From NCBI RefSeq assembly GCF_010183535.1, contig NC_071328.1, forward strand, positions 16,864,001 through 16,928,000: a stretch of DNA of 64,000 bases, written 5' to 3'. The position numbers were made by a program, and so were the translations under genes. Shown here piece by piece: positions 10,763 to 26,933 of the stretch. The DNA comes from Caenorhabditis remanei. Taxonomy: Eukaryota > Nematoda > Chromadorea > Rhabditida > Rhabditidae. The notes beneath the pieces are model-generated. The model saw only the letters and a program-made list of their open reading frames with translations, was not told where the DNA came from and made no database searches. Each line of letters starts with the position of its first letter. The stretch's first letter is position 1.

Positions 10763-13700
10763 ATGCGATGCGAAATAAGTCGTGCGGAGGAGTTGAAGCA
10801 GAAGTTGGATTTGACTGATCTACCGTCAATACCACAGAAAGAGCAGGTAAATGTATTCTATTGAGTAAATTCTGATATCTGGCGTACCGCTGGCGCGTCA
10901 AGAAGGCTTTGGAAGTCTTATCGAGATTCTATTTTTTAGGACGCCGGTGTCCTAATCCTCCTCCATGACGACGGAACTGACGAGTTGAAAGTTCTTCTAT
11001 GTGTAAGAAGTCGTGAATTGAGAAGGCATCCAGGAGAGGTTAGTCACGGTTCGATGCGTTTTTTGTGGGAAAAATAGTGAGAAAGGTATATATAAAATTT
11101 GAGATGAACTGGTAACCGGTCAGACCTCAAAAGTTGGAAAAAATAGAATCGAAGAATTTTTAAATTCTGATTGTGAGAACCGGTAGTCATCGGGAGTTCC
11201 CAAACTCAAATGTTTGGTAGATCAACCTTCATTTTCACAGTTTACAGCTTTTCCGTAACTCCGCCCACTTTTGAGGTATGCGCCTTTAAAGATTGCCTCA
11301 TTTCCTCTTTAAGCTCAAACGTACCCATCTCAAAAGTGGGCGGAGCTATCAAAAAGTCGTCAACTACAAAATTGTAGCCCTTGTATTGATATATTTTAAA
11401 ATATATATTTTAAAACATCTGTCCCAGAGCACAATCATGAAACTTTTTTAAAAGAAATTTTGAAAAATTGAACATATTCTTGGTTTGAAACTACTGGATT
11501 ACTGGAAATATCGTGACAGACTTTCCAATGTTAACTTTTTGAAAATTAAGAGCTAATCGAACTCTATCGTAAAGCCTATAAGAAAGAAAAAAAAACTGAA
11601 GTTGTCCATGACGGGCTCACAAACTTAGACAATTTTCGACATGCCTTCTTTCCCAAGCCTAATCTAGTCTCCTCTAAAAAAGCAACAAAAAAGAGAAAAG
11701 TCCCTCGATTGCAGGTCTGTTTCCCGGGCGGTATGATGGATGATGAGGATGCGAATGATGTGCGGCGGACGGCGATTCGAGAAGCTTATGAGGTAAGAGA
11801 CAGAGATTTATCCTCTTGAGAGACAAAATGCTGGGGATAGATGAGGAAAGTGGCTGGGAATGGGATGAAGAAGATGTCCAAGGGGGAAGTTTTAAAAGAA
11901 GAAGAAGTGACAATCAAAATGACACTTAAAAGTGTCGGGAGAGGAAGAGGGTGTCCAATGGGAATATGTGTGAAAGGGGGATGACTTGACATGGGTGTTC
12001 CGATATGAACTTAGGAATTCCAAAATATCAAAGTATCATTTGGAACCCTATGTATATACATGAGATTGTGTTGATACCAAAGTCGTTGGTGGCATTTTTC
12101 ATTTTGAATAGAAAGGTAATAGCACGCACGTATGTTTTATACATTTTTAGACAGGAAGATGGCTGACAATGAGAGACTAATCTGGCGCGCCTCAAACGCG
12201 TATTTAAATTTGTGGACTGATAGTGAGTAGTGAGGTACGGATAGACAGATATTGAGAAGACAGGTAGGTAACGGTGTAAAAATAATCTGGCGTACCTCTG
12301 GCGCAGATTATGAGCAATATGAAACAGTGTTCCGACGGCTTTGAGTCAGAAATTCAGCTGATCATACTGGCTGGCGCGCCTGAGAAGTGTTATCAAAATT
12401 GTGAAAAGTTTTACATGGATTTCATAATACGCTATACACTGGCACACTTAAACTGACCACAAGGGAGTTGTGAGTGAAACTGAAGTGCCTTTGGCACATA
12501 ATTGAACTATTTCTGTCTGGAAAGTTGAAAATTCAAAGATTCTGGATCAGTTTTCAGATTTTCAAAAATGTTGATAGTTTTGAGATTTCAGGGAAGTTTT
12601 AGTAAAAGGTGTTGTAGTCTTGGCGCTAGAAGGATTTTGGAAACAGATTTGGAATCGCCTTGACTATTTCTTTCTAGATATATACGACTTGTAAGAAAAG
12701 GACACACATTTGAAATCCGGAAATCCGGACAAACAGATACACAGACAGACAATACTATGCAACTACTAACTACTTACTAAATAGGCGTTCCATACATAAC
12801 GACCTGTCACAAAAAAGAAGAAGCCTCGTTTTCCAAATGACGCAAAGTAATTATCGGATCAGCAGACGGAAAACTAGTACAGAATAGTCACAAAATGGTG
12901 AAAAACATTCTTTGAAAAAAGTGACCGAATCGAACGGTTCAATTGGCGGGGAGGAAGAGAACAAAAAGGTGTTCTTCTTGTAAGAAGAGAGAAATAGTGT
13001 GTGGATGAGAGAGACAGAGAGAGAAAGAGAGAAATGTCCTTCACTTCCTCTCTCTCTCTTTCTTGCATAACCTTTGTGAATTGCAGGAAGTTGGTGTCAT
13101 TGAGTCAGACGATTATATTGTTCTGGGAAATTTGCCCGCCTTTCGAGCAAGATTTGGTATACTTATTCATCCGACGGTCGCCTTGTTGAGGTAAGTAGTG
13201 CAGATCTGAAAAAAATTATTGTGAAGAATAGCTTAGGGTTGTTTGAAATTGTTTTAGATCGGCTAAATCGGATAAAATCGGCAAGTAATAAAAATTTGAA
13301 AAAACTTTGACCAATTGTAACTCTGCCTTTTTTCCAACAAATCTCGAAAGTTATTTTTCTTGTAGATCAAATCTAGCTCTCCATTTTTGCAGTTGACAAC
13401 TTTTTGATAGCTCCACCCATTTCTGAGATATAGCGATATCTCGCCTCTTTAAAGACGCATATCTTAAAAGTGGGCGGAGCTATCAACAAATTGTCAATTA
13501 CAAAAATATATATCTAGGTTCGATCCACCAGGAAAACAAAAATGTAATAAGTTAGGACAAAAACTGACTCAGTGACACTATTTCATAGTTAGCCGATTTC
13601 ATTTTCAAATGATTTCTTCGGCATTTCTCAAATTTTTTATAGTTATTGTTCCAGAAAACCCCCAACCTTCTCCCTAAGCATCAATGAAGTGGAAAGTGTT

Positions 13701-14068
13701 TTCTGGATCCCACTATCAAAGTTTCTCGATGACACCTATCATTCTACATTCCCCGTTGAGAAGTTCTACATGGTGCATATGTTTCAGGTAGGTCGCTTGC
13801 TAGAAAATGCTTTAAATTTTGGCAGCGCGATAAACTAGAAACTACAACCCTCATAATTTTGCAGTTCGACTCCTACCCTGTCACATATGGAATCACAGCC
13901 CTGATGTGTATTGTTGTGGCAATCGGACTGCTCGGAAGACACCCAAAATTCAATCTAATGTCTAACTTGACTGTCTCAGATATGATGGAGAAACATTTGG
14001 ACAGTCTTGAGATTATTCGACATATTTATGAGTTTTCAAGCAGAAAGTTCGAGAATTCGAAGATCTGA
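10763..14068 (+). CDS. ndx-8: Peroxisomal-type coenzyme A diphosphatase (Nudix), 233 aa
   Basis: Six exons: 10763-10846, 10940-11038, 11715-11792, 13087-13190, 13655-13787 and 13865-14068. Phases agree and the frame is open for 233 codons. The ATG lies eight bases after a TTTCAG acceptor, as expected for trans-splicing. The CoA-diphosphatase (UPF0035) motif is visible as LLCVRSRELRRHPGE followed by FPGG, and the Nudix box continues through DVRRTAIREAYEEVG. The enzyme would cleave CoA to 3',5'-ADP and 4'-phosphopantetheine, as NUDT7 does. The last three residues, SKI, resemble a PTS1 signal, so peroxisomal import is likely. Length and targeting match C. elegans NDX-8 from memory. The 1.3-kb intron 3 holds CTGGCGCGCC-type repeats. 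Confidence 0.92.
11205..11400. repeat. Foldback copy of the CTCCGCCCAC repeat
   Basis: AACTCCGCCCACTTTTGAGG (about 11259) and CTCAAAAGTGGGCGGAGCTA (about 11330) face each other inside Nudix intron 2. Confidence 0.8.
13365..13520. repeat. Foldback copy of the CTCCGCCCAC repeat
   Basis: Arms GTTGACAACTTTTTGATAGC and GCTATCAACAAATTGTCAAT enclose ATATCTCGCCTCTTTAAAGA, inside Nudix intron 4. Confidence 0.8.
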
Positions 14069-15511
14069 ATTATATTGCAATGAATAATTTATTTTTTCGT
14101 ATTCTTAGGATAGCACATGCTCTCAACTGAAGTTCGGACTGTCTTCAGATGAATGTATGAACATTTTGAACTCCCACTCACCTTCTGTGATTTTTATTAG
14201 TATATTCATGTATTTATAGATTATACCAGTTTTTGTGTGTGAACCGGACTGGTTTCCAAGCAGGAAGAGTCTAGTAACAGAGATTTGAAGGTCGGTGTGT
14301 TTTTAGTTGTGTTTTGACAGGTTTAGTGTAGTTCCAATAATTTTTGGCTGTTTTTTTACTGCAGAATAGTTTTTGTTGAACGTAGTAACCAAAGATGTAT
14401 AGTGAGTAAAAGTTATCCCTTATGCAGTAATGAAAATTGTATATCAATTGTTCATAAAAAACTTACTAGGGACGGTGATCTATACCATTGGAAATCTGAG
14501 AAAACGCTGATCCCGAAAATAGGTTTACTTTTCGCTCTCAATGCTTGGTAGTCAAGTAAAACAAGATCACAGTTCTGGAAAATGTTTAAATTTTTTTTTG
14601 TTGATTATTTTTATTCGAAGTTTAACCTTTTTTTCTCGAACTCAAGAGCAAAAACTGAATAATTATTTAGAATCAGCGTTTTTTCAGCTTTCCAATGATA
14701 TAGGTCACGTCCCATTTCCATAACTCCAGGTGCCCCCAGCAAAGCCTATTTAACGCGGTATATTTTTTTTTCTAAAAGGAGATATCAAAAAGTTGCCAAC
14801 AGACAAAATATAGCTGAATACTAATAAAATATATCTTCAGTTGAAAACAATTTGATAGCTGTCAAGTTAGTTGAGATATTGTGCACCGAACTGTTGCTAT
14901 TGGGGCAACACTTCACTAGCAACTTTGCCAGCAGCATACCATTTGTGACAGTTCAAAAAAAACTAAAGCTTTGAACTTTTTCCCTCAATGTTTCTGATCT
15001 ATCAACTGAACTCAATTTGACCTTTCGCTGGTATCTCAAGTACATGCTCTTTCACTAGCGTCAATTATTACTCATTTTATTTAAAAAAAAAAGTAAAATT
15101 ATTTTCTCCTTCATGTTCTTACTATACATAAAAGTCACCTACACACATCTCGAAAACAACCTCATGAAAAATGGTCAAAATACCTTTCTTTTCACTACTA
15201 CGACCTCCATACTCCCCACTAAATCCCCTCTATCCCTCTGACTACTGCTAACAGGTAAGTGCGTCATGTAGTATTGTGCGCCTCAAGAAATCTCAAGTAC
15301 TTCTTCTTCTTCCCCGAGAGAGATTCTTCTCTATTTCTCTCTCTAGAAAAATCAGAGGAAACGGGAAATACAGTGTGCAAATATATAGCAACAAAAAAGA
15401 TTGCCCCCACCCTCCCCCGTTTCGTTTTTTTGCCTCGTCCCCCTTCCGTTTTTCTCTTTTCTTCGATTACCTAGAAGAGTCACTTCCAGTCGTTGGACAC
15501 TTTCGACAGCC
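14069..15511. other. Intergenic
   Basis: It contains the 3' region of the Nudix gene (TATTTTTTCGTATTC, no clear AATAAA close by), the foldback element at 14469-14713 and the presumed promoter of the first LITAF gene. No exon is supported. Confidence 0.5.
14469..14713. repeat. Foldback element, about 245 bp
   Basis: The inverted ends begin GGGACGGTGATCTATACCAT and end ATGATATAGGTCACGTCCC, and continue inward as AAAACGCTGAT / ATCAGCGTTTT. Confidence 0.8.
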
Positions 15512-18709
<3,198 letters not shown>

Positions 18710-19185
18710 ACCAAAAAAAACTTCAAAAATTTTGAATTTTCCCTATGTTTCACACCTACTAAACAGCCTTTTTCCTACTTTTTCGTAATAATGAAAAATT
18801 TATATGATTTCGAAAGTAGTACCAGACAGAGAGAGAGAGAAACGAAGCGGGGACAAGACAAGCAGCGAGAGAAGGTTTAAAGCTACACAGAGTATGTCAT
18901 CGTTGTATAGAGAATTGGAAATTATGCAAGGCAAGAGAAGTACTCGGGACGAGGAACAGGTGATGGGGGAATTCTGGCAGAAAATAGAAGCAGAAGGGAA
19001 GGGGGAAATGTGGTATAGTCACACGGTATCATATTAGGTACCACAAGAATTCGGCTCTGTATCGATGAGTCAATGCTCAACGAAACCGTGTGGCAGATAA
19101 GATGATGTCAGTGGTAATGTGATAAAAGGTATAGATTTTTAGAAAAGATTTGGTGTAAAGATGCATAGAGAAACAGGGAACCGGT
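18710..19185. other. Intergenic between convergent LITAF genes
   Basis: The 3' flanks of the two genes meet here. A purine-rich stretch (GAGAGAGAGAAACGAAGCGG) is present. No exon is supported. Confidence 0.5.
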
Positions 19186-20280
19186 CTAGACCCGACTGAA
19201 CCGTCCCAAGAACTTTTTGCACGCCGGACAGGTGTGATTGACGTCGAGAAGTTGATCCAAGAAGAATGGAACACAGCAGAAACACCAGGGGATGATGAAG
19301 AGGAAGAGACCAAGGAAAGCGAGGATGGCGAAGATTATCCATGGAAGGATACCGGCACAACGTTCAATGTGAGACACTATGTGGTTCTGGAATAGCTTGG
19401 TATACGATTGAGGATTTTAGTTTGTAGTCTAGTTACTAAGAGTCGCTAGCTTGACAAGCTTGTTTGAGCGAATATCAGAATCTTTAAAAGCAACTTTACG
19501 GAATTGTTCTATAAGTACTTACAGACCCACTCTAAGCAACACTATCATACTATGCAGAAATGGTGTAAAATTGGAGATATTTAGCATCAAAGTTGTTCGA
19601 AAGAGACTTTCGAAAAAATTGGTGGTTTTAGCTCGGAACAGTTCTTAAAACTGCGCTTCACCAAAATGCCCTTGAAAAATGTCTATTTTCTCTGAGTCCC
19701 TCAATTTCGCACACAATTTTACTTGATTTCGGTAGAGCGCGCTTGTAAGAAGCGCACCGTGCTAATACTAGGCTGGAATTTTTGTAGAGATCGCATTTTA
19801 TCACTTTTTGAATCTAATTATCTAATTTTCTATAAATTCCCGCTTAAAATCATTACGATTTTCAAAATCAGCATGTTCGAAAAAATCCTTGGTATAATTT
19901 TTAGGAAGATCCAGCATAGTGCTCACCCAAAGCTCTAACTTCATTTCCAGAAAAGGGGCGGAGCCTAAAAGAGGGCGGGACATTCACTATCATTGCATTT
20001 ATCAATTTTTATATCTTTCAACTGTACCTGACAGTGCGGGCAGTCCATCTCAATCGGGTTGGTATTATACGGTGACGCCCGTGACGATACATATCTTGAA
20101 TCGTTTTGTGGTGAGGACGCGGGTGCCTAAACCAAAGAATATTTTATCTACAAGAATCTTATCTATTTCAACATATGCTTTTTAAAATGAGAAATACAAA
20201 AACCCATCGAAAAAATTTCTTACATTCTGCTCGACGTCTTCTGAATCATAGCTAGGTGGGACCTCTACTTTGGTTGTCAT
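19186..20280 (-). CDS. LITAF-domain membrane protein with PPxY motif, 118 aa
   Basis: Three exons read leftward: 20280-20224, 20126-20028 and 19386-19186. Both junctions are phase 0 with GT-AG ends. The short N-terminus has PPSY (residues 8-11), the motif by which LITAF proteins bind WW-domain ubiquitin ligases of the NEDD4 group. CPHC (about residue 48) and CPAC (about residue 105) form the split zinc site around a long hydrophobic segment (WIIFAILAFLGLFLFIIPW). A Cys-rich CFCC directly follows the hydrophobic stretch. It is probably an endosomal or lysosomal membrane adaptor. It is tail-to-tail with the other LITAF gene but only distantly similar, so the pair may be an old duplication. Confidence 0.9.
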
Positions 20281-20440
20281 TTTTATTTTTTAGTTCTAGA
20301 ATATAGTTTTTCAGAATAAAAACTGTCAATCAATATGTTTCTGGAGCCAACAAGTGTTCCGGTGCTCAGACACCAAAAACGCGCCAGGGATCACCGATAA
20401 CGCGTCAATAGCCACGAGAAATGCGCAAGCTGATTCTCTG

Positions 20441-20453
20441 CGTCTCCAATCTC
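20441..20453 (+). promoter_or_regulatory. CTCTGCGTCTCC promoter-type motif
   Basis: It lies about 140 bp upstream of the start codon at 20589. The same motif occurs near 4166, 6459, 29905 and 30063 in CT-rich contexts. Its role as a nematode core-promoter element is from memory. Confidence 0.35.
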
Positions 20454-20588
20454 TAATGCGTGGCTGTGGAGCGCGTTTGGATACCCACACAGAATTTGAA
20501 TTATTTTTTTCAACTTTTGTAAATTTCAAGTTAAAAAGTGAATTTTCCACCGATTTTCGCAAATTTTTTTTTGTTGTTTTTTTTGCAG

Positions 20589-23500
20589 ATGTCAACTCTA
20601 GACGCAATCGTGAAAAATGCGGAAGATATCGCGATACAAGAAGGCGAAGAAATCATAGAAGAAGTGATAGAAGAGGAACAAGTCGAATGGATGGGCACAA
20701 CAGAGGTTATGGAGCAAGAACAAGGTGGATATTATCAGTCGGAAGAGCTACTCGAGCATCAAATCGTCGATTACGATGACCCTGACGCTTATCAATCATT
20801 TCTGCCCGTTCGAGACGGTGAAGCCTATTTTTCACTGAATTTGCCCGATTTATTGAGCAAAAATCATCAGATAACACAGGAAAATGGAGCAATTGTTCGA
20901 TTAATCTCGTGTTTTAATAAGAAATGTCAACGACAAGTGTCGTGTAACGGTTATTTGTATACCGTTAAAGATTGGGTGGGTCTTTCGCGATTTTTCAGTT
21001 TATGCTTGAAAAAAAGTGATTTTCAAGCTGAAAATAAGAAATTTATAGCTAAAAAGCTAGTTTTCTGTAAGAAATTCATTAAAATTAGGTTTTTTGCCCA
21101 AAACTTTATTTAAAAACTGATTTTGAACGACCAATTACAGATAAAAATGAGTTTTTTTTCAGTTTGGTCTAAAATTCGCTAATTTTGTTACATATTAAGC
21201 TTAAAAGTTCGTAGAATTTCATAGTTTTTATTACAGAAGCATCAAAATCGGATTTCTCCTTCAATTTTTAAACGGGAAAACTCCAATTAAAGGCTCAAAT
21301 TTTTGGGAAAAACTGTTTTCGATTGATTTTTGTCATTTTTCGACTCAAGATTTCGGAAAATTGAGATTTTTCGAACCATGATTCGTCAAACTTGCTATAT
21401 TTGAAAAAGTAATTAGAATTGTAGTTTGTAGTCGTTTTTTTACTCAAAAACAGTTTTTTTTTCTTTCGTTAGTGCAATTTTTGGTTTAAAGTTCTGAAAC
21501 ATCCTGGAAAAATCTATTTGAAGTCAATTTTGAGTAAAATTAACGAATGTCTATCGATTTTTTGCAGTTTTTCCTAGTTTTTCCCCTATAATTTCTCTCT
21601 TTTTTCCAGGTATCCGACACAAACTGGACAAATTGGCGCTGCATACACGATCACTGTTTCGGCGAGATCCGTACGACTCCAGATTTCAACGGGATTCGTG
21701 AAGTACAAGAACACTCGAGTGCGTGTCCGAATCTCGACGAACTTCAGATCACGATCCGAATCGCTGTCTATGATGCACGTCTTCTGGCTGAATTCACAGA
21801 TACTCCACTCGAGAATCTTTATATAGCAGCGGTTGAGAGAATGAAGACAGAGTGTCCTGAGGCTGTGCTCTTGTTTCCGACATATGAAGTGTTGAAAGCA
21901 ACGTTGGAGGATCATAGACACAATAAAATATATCGAAAACGATTCGAAATGCAAAAGTTTAAGGATAAGCAGAGAAAGATGAATATGACACCTGATGAGG
22001 TGTTGTATGCGGAGAATTCGACGGGAATGATGAAGTTTCGCAGGACTAAACCGTTTCCGATGGTTAGTAGTAGAGGAAATGTGACAGAAATCGGAGAAAA
22101 ATCGATAAAATCCTCAAGTTTTGTTGAATTTTAGTGAAAAATCGCTTAAAAATTCTCTAGTTTATCTTCTTAGGCCCACTTTTGAGTGATTTTGAATAAT
22201 TTTAATAAAGATTTAGCTGGTCAAAACTATAGTCGGAAATACGACAAATTACAGCTGGAAAGAGTTGATTTTTGTCTTTTAAACATTTTTGAGCTAAAAA
22301 TAGGATTTCCGACATGGAAAACTAGCTTTTGAGTAGTTTTTCTCCTCAAAAATGGAATTTTCCGGCTATTTAGATGTAAAAATCACATTTAGGCGTTAAA
22401 AACGACAATTATACAATTTTTGACCTCAAAAGTGGGCGGAGCTAGCAAAACATTGTCAACTACAAACATGTAGCTCTAATTTTGATCTACCTCACGTTTT
22501 TCAGTTAAAAATGAAATAAATAGTATATTTTTCAGTCAATGTGCAACTTCTGTCACGAACAACTCATAAGTACGAATCTGCCGTCACAGGATCAACTAAT
22601 CGCTCATTTATTGTATAATCATGGTCGAAAGCTGACAATCGAGAGATACGAATTCAAGGATGTCAATTTATTCGATGTAAGTTGGGGAAAAATGCTATTT
22701 TTAATAGTTTTCAGCGTGATTTTTTGATATTTTTAGCTGAAAAAAATGAAAAATTGACGATTTTCAGCACTACCTCCGTGAACTCAACAGCAACAGTAAG
22801 CATAAGATGAAACGAATGGGATTGGCTGATGAGAATATGTATTATTTATGTATTCACGATGATCGATTGGCAAAGACCGGAGTGGGAAGGGCCTCACGGC
22901 TACAACAACAGATATGTCATTGTACTGCTTTTATTCGGATTTTTGATTGGAGGGTAAGGGCGAAATTCGATTTTTATCGAAAACATATCGCAAAAATTCT
23001 ATATTTTGTACCAAAAACCAAGAAAATCCGCCAAAAAATGACCGCTTTGAAATTTTGCTGAGGCTAACTAAGAATTGTAGTTTGTAGTCAGTTAGCCTCA
23101 GCAAAACTTGAAACGGGTGTATCTCAACGGGCTTTTGACGGAAAATGAGATTTTCGCTAGGAAATTGAAGAAAAATTGCAAAAATGGACGGAAACCCCGG
23201 TTTTTTTATATTAGCAGTTCACTTTTCTTACAACTGCGCCCCACCGCAAACGAGAGAGTATCGGTGAGAGACGCAGAATTTTTTTGCTCGCGCCGGCACA
23301 GGCTTTCATAGTTTTTGAACTATTCTCGCTGTTTTTCAAAAGTTTTTCTTTAAATTATTATGAAAAATGCGAAAATAGGTAAGCAAAACAGTGAAATTCT
23401 GTGTCGACGATCTCGTTTGAGGTGGGGCGCGGTTGTATGAGGGATGGTTATTACATAAAATAAATGAAATTATTCCTAGAACCCTCATTTCCCCAATTTC

Positions 23501-26450
23501 AGATCGTCTCAAAACGAGAAGGTGCCCGTATAACCATCGATTACTGTCTCTACCATGAACCCTCCCGACACGACGACCTCGACGACATCCATTTCGTTCG
23601 CCACCATCGAAATCCCTATCCCACATCGCTCATCCCCTCGAAAGAGTTCATTGATATCTATAATCCAGAAATGTTTATACACGATCTTGAGGAACGTCGA
23701 ATGAGATCTCAGAAGTTGTTGGGCGACGTTGTTACCGTCGTCGCCACTTCAGAAAGAGGACAGAAACGTCCGATTGAGATGAAGACGTACATGCCACCGG
23801 GTAGAGTGAAGGCATCGTTTGGCACCCGAGCACTGGCTCCGCCCCTTGCTGCACAGTTGGCTGCTGGAAGTACTCAGCCATTTGTAGATGGATATACTGA
23901 TATGGACTCATCGCCCAATAGGAATCGATCAAAATATCGACAACCGATTCGGAATTATCAGAAAGTTGAGGAACCGTCCGGCTCGGAGCCTTCACAACCT
24001 CCGATACCTGGACCGTCTACGAGTGGTGGTAGTAATAGAGAAAGAAATGTGGACGATCCGTCGATCCCGCCTCCACGGATCTATATCAGTCAGAAACCGT
24101 ATACACGACTGACGGAACGACAGAATTTCAGGGTATTCTTTTCAGAATGATTTGGGGAATGAATGAGCAAAAATTTGAAGAAAAACAAAGAAAATCGAAA
24201 CTTTCAACCTTTTTTGCTGAATTTTTATGATAAGAAGTTGCTCCTCCCACTTGGGTAACTATAATCGGCATTGGCGTTGAGATGAAAAAATGTGAAAATT
24301 CGATGATTTTGAACAATTTTTAGACGAAAAATGATATTTTGAACAATTTAAAGTCATTGTTTTCTCGATTGGGCGCAACAGAGTGTGCGGCAAAATGCAA
24401 AAGTTGGTGCCGCTAGTCAAAAATCTCTATTTCTTATCATTTTTGGCTCATTTTTTCCGATTTCCACACGAAAAAAGACGAAAATAATAATTTCCAGGAC
24501 ATCTATACATTCAACGCGGTGTGCAAAGTGGAAGACGCATGTCTCACCCTCCTGAATCGCCTCCAATCTTGCCAACACGCTCGAATCGGTCTTGCCTACC
24601 GAGAGAAGATCGCAACACTCGTACGAAATGCGAGCACTGATCCAGGATTGACTGACGGCACGACTCCAGAAGAGATCAATCGATCGTGGGTACTTCAGAG
24701 ACCGGTAAGAGGACGGCCGAGGAAAAGAGCGAGAATTGATGAAGGAGATGAGGATAGAGAGAGAGTTGAAAGAGATATCGATGAGGATGATATGGATTCT
24801 GATGGGGACGATGATAGAAGGCACGTGGGAGAATACGAGGAAGAGAATATTGAGGAGAATCTGAAGGAACTTGAGGATGAGTCAGAAATGAAGGAGAAGA
24901 AACAGAAGGAAACTGCTGATGAGCACGAGGAGGAGGAGGAGCTGAAAGTGTAGGTTTTTCAGAAGAAGCTAGGCCACGCCCACTTTGGGAAATCAATTAT
25001 TTTGGTGCTGAGTCGTCAAGTCGAAATATTCAGTTTTTCTCAATTAATTTTTACATTATTGAAACTGAAAAAAGCAGATTTGCAACGGGCCGGGTCTCAT
25101 AGTCAGTACAAAAATTTGAAAATGGGAATTTTTTGAAAATTTTTTTTGATTTTTTTTGCAAAAATCTTGACTTTTCGACTGCACGGTCTCCAACGCAGGG
25201 AAAAAGAACGGCAAGAAACATGAAGCCGATTTTTTCACTTCTTAATTCGGGGGTATTTGAGTTTAGAACTCGGAAGAATAGAACTGCGACAAAATAAAAC
25301 TGTGAAAATATAGAACAGGAAAAAATAGAACTCAACAAAGTGGAACTACGAAAAAATGGAACTGCTACAAAACAGAACTTGACAAAATAGAACTGAACAC
25401 AATGGAACTGCTACAAAATAGAACTGTTACAAAATAGAACTCTAGTTCGAATGGAGCGCGTTTGCTTTTTTTTGCAAAAATTCAATTTATTTTTGACTTT
25501 TCTCAAATCAATTCATATTTTTCATCGAATAATTGGTCAAATTTTTAAAAAAAGTCGTTCTGATTCTTCTAAAAAGAATAAAATGCAAACGCGCTCCATT
25601 CGAACTAGAGTTCTATTTTGTAACAGTTCTATTTTGTAGCAGTTCCATTGCGTTCAGTTCTATTTTGTCAAGTTTTGTTTTGTTGCGGTTCTAACTTTCA
25701 CTGTTCCAGTTTGTAACAGTTCTATTTTCGTCTGTTCTATATTTTCACAGTTTTATTTTGTCGCAGTTCTATTCTTCCGAGTTCTAAACTCAAATACCCC
25801 CCTTAATTCAATTCTTTTATTTTTTGCACTGAAAATACTGTATTTTCAGAAAAAAGAGTATAACTTTTTTGCAGAAAACATTTTCTGATAAAAATTGTGC
25901 ATAATGTATCTGAGGATGTCTAATCTTTCTGAAAATCTGTTTTTCCGTATCAAAGAAGTCAATTTTCGACCAAAATTCGCGTTTTCTGGCTCATAAGATG
26001 GAGAATTTAATTTTCTACAATTCTGATGGATAGAACCGTTTTTCATTCATTACGACGTCTGAAAACCTAAAAACACAGTTTTTTCAGTGCGAAATACAAT
26101 AATTGAATTAAAAAATGAAAAAATCGGCTTCACGTTTCTTGCAGTTCTTTTCAGCAGTGTGGGAGACCGCACTCTAGTGAAACTGAAAGAAAAACACAAT
26201 TCCCTCCATTTCCAGACCCACCCCACTCTCTTCTCCAAAACCATCCACATCCACCCCGTCCGCCTCGTCAACTCCATCCAAATCATCCGCTGCCCTTCCA
26301 CTTCCATTTGAAATGCCACGTCTGACACGTGAAGAAACGAATGAATCCACGACGTCATCATCCACGTCATCATCCGCAGTCCCCACTTCGGATATAACGA
26401 CGAGAAGTGGAAGAGCACGCAAACTGCCGGCACGGCTTCTCGAGGATTAA
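20589..26450 (+). CDS. FLYWCH-like zinc finger and AT-hook nuclear protein, 827 aa
   Basis: Seven exons: 20589-20975, 21610-22062, 22536-22676, 22768-22953, 23503-24132, 24498-24949 and 26216-26450. All phases agree and there is no internal stop. The ATG immediately follows TTTTTGCAG. The N-terminus is acidic (EEIIEEVIEEEQ). Residues about 108-170 resemble a FLYWCH finger (NGYLYTVKDW, WTNWRCIHDHC, HSSAC). Residues 283-310 look like a C2H2 finger (CNFC...HLLYNH). A proline/serine-rich segment precedes an AT-hook (VRGRPRKRAR, about residues 670-679), followed by an acidic tail and a Ser/Thr-rich end. It is likely a DNA-binding nuclear protein; I cannot name an orthologue. The last donor (24950) lies two bases before an in-frame TAG, so retention of the last intron would end the protein at residue 151 of exon 6. 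Confidence 0.85.
23055..23105. repeat. Short foldback repeat (CTGAGGCTAA family)
   Basis: Arms TTTGCTGAGGCTAACT and AGTTAGCCTCAGCAAA enclose GTAGTTTGTAG. It lies in intron 4 of the FLYWCH-like gene. Confidence 0.8.
25178..26175. repeat. Outer palindromic element in last intron of FLYWCH-like gene
   Basis: The left arm (about 25178-25248) is inverted relative to the right arm (about 26100-26175). GCACGGTCTCC faces GGAGACCGC, and GGCAAGAAACATGAAGCCGA faces TCGGCTTCACGTTTCTTGC. A second palindrome (25249-25802) is inserted between them. Confidence 0.7.
25249..25802. repeat. Inner palindrome made of TAGAACT units
   Basis: The ends GGGGGTATTTGAGTTTAGAA and TTCTAAACTCAAATACCCCC are inverted. The arms are built of about ten units like ACAAAATAGAACTG. 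The centre has GTTCGAATGGAGCGCGTTTG and its complement. CTTAATTC flanks both sides, a possible target duplication. Confidence 0.85.
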
Positions 26451-26714
26451 TTTTTCAATTTTTACGCATTTTTAATCAATTTTTTTGTAATAATTTGTGA
26501 TTTTTATTCTTCTGCAAATACTGTCTGTATTAATCTGATTTGTGCCTCTGAAAAATTTTCGCTTTTTTCTTGTAATTAATTTATTGCAGAGAGAGAGATC
26601 AAAGGAGCCAGAGAGGAGTATCGAGGTAAAAATTATTAAAGTAGTTATTAAAGAAAAAAAACTGGTTTAGGAGGACACGCCCATTTTTGCAAATTTTGAA
26701 TTTTAATAGTTTAC

Positions 26715-26820
26715 TGATAGTGAGGCTAACTTAATTCTGTAGTTTGTATTGTTAGCCTCAGAAAATGTTTATCGAGACTAGTTGGCTACAAACTACATAA
26801 GTGAGGTAGCCTCAGTGAAA
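26715..26820. repeat. Two short foldback repeats
   Basis: GAGGCTAACTTAATTCTGTA with TTAGCCTC, then ACTACATAAGTGAGGTAGCC. Both are diverged members of the CTGAGGCTAA family. Confidence 0.55.
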
Positions 26821-26933
26821 ATTTTGAAATTTTTTCGGATTTTTGTTTAAAAATTGCAAAAAAGAGTGTGGAGCGAAGAGAAGCGATATGAAAAGTATCT
26901 CAGAATGTAGTCAAAACTGGAAAATCTATCAAT

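Noticed and set aside
23464..23502. Extending FLYWCH-gene exon 5 upstream to 23464
   Set aside because: A clear CCAATTTCAG acceptor ends at 23502 and gives a phase-0 join with exon 4.
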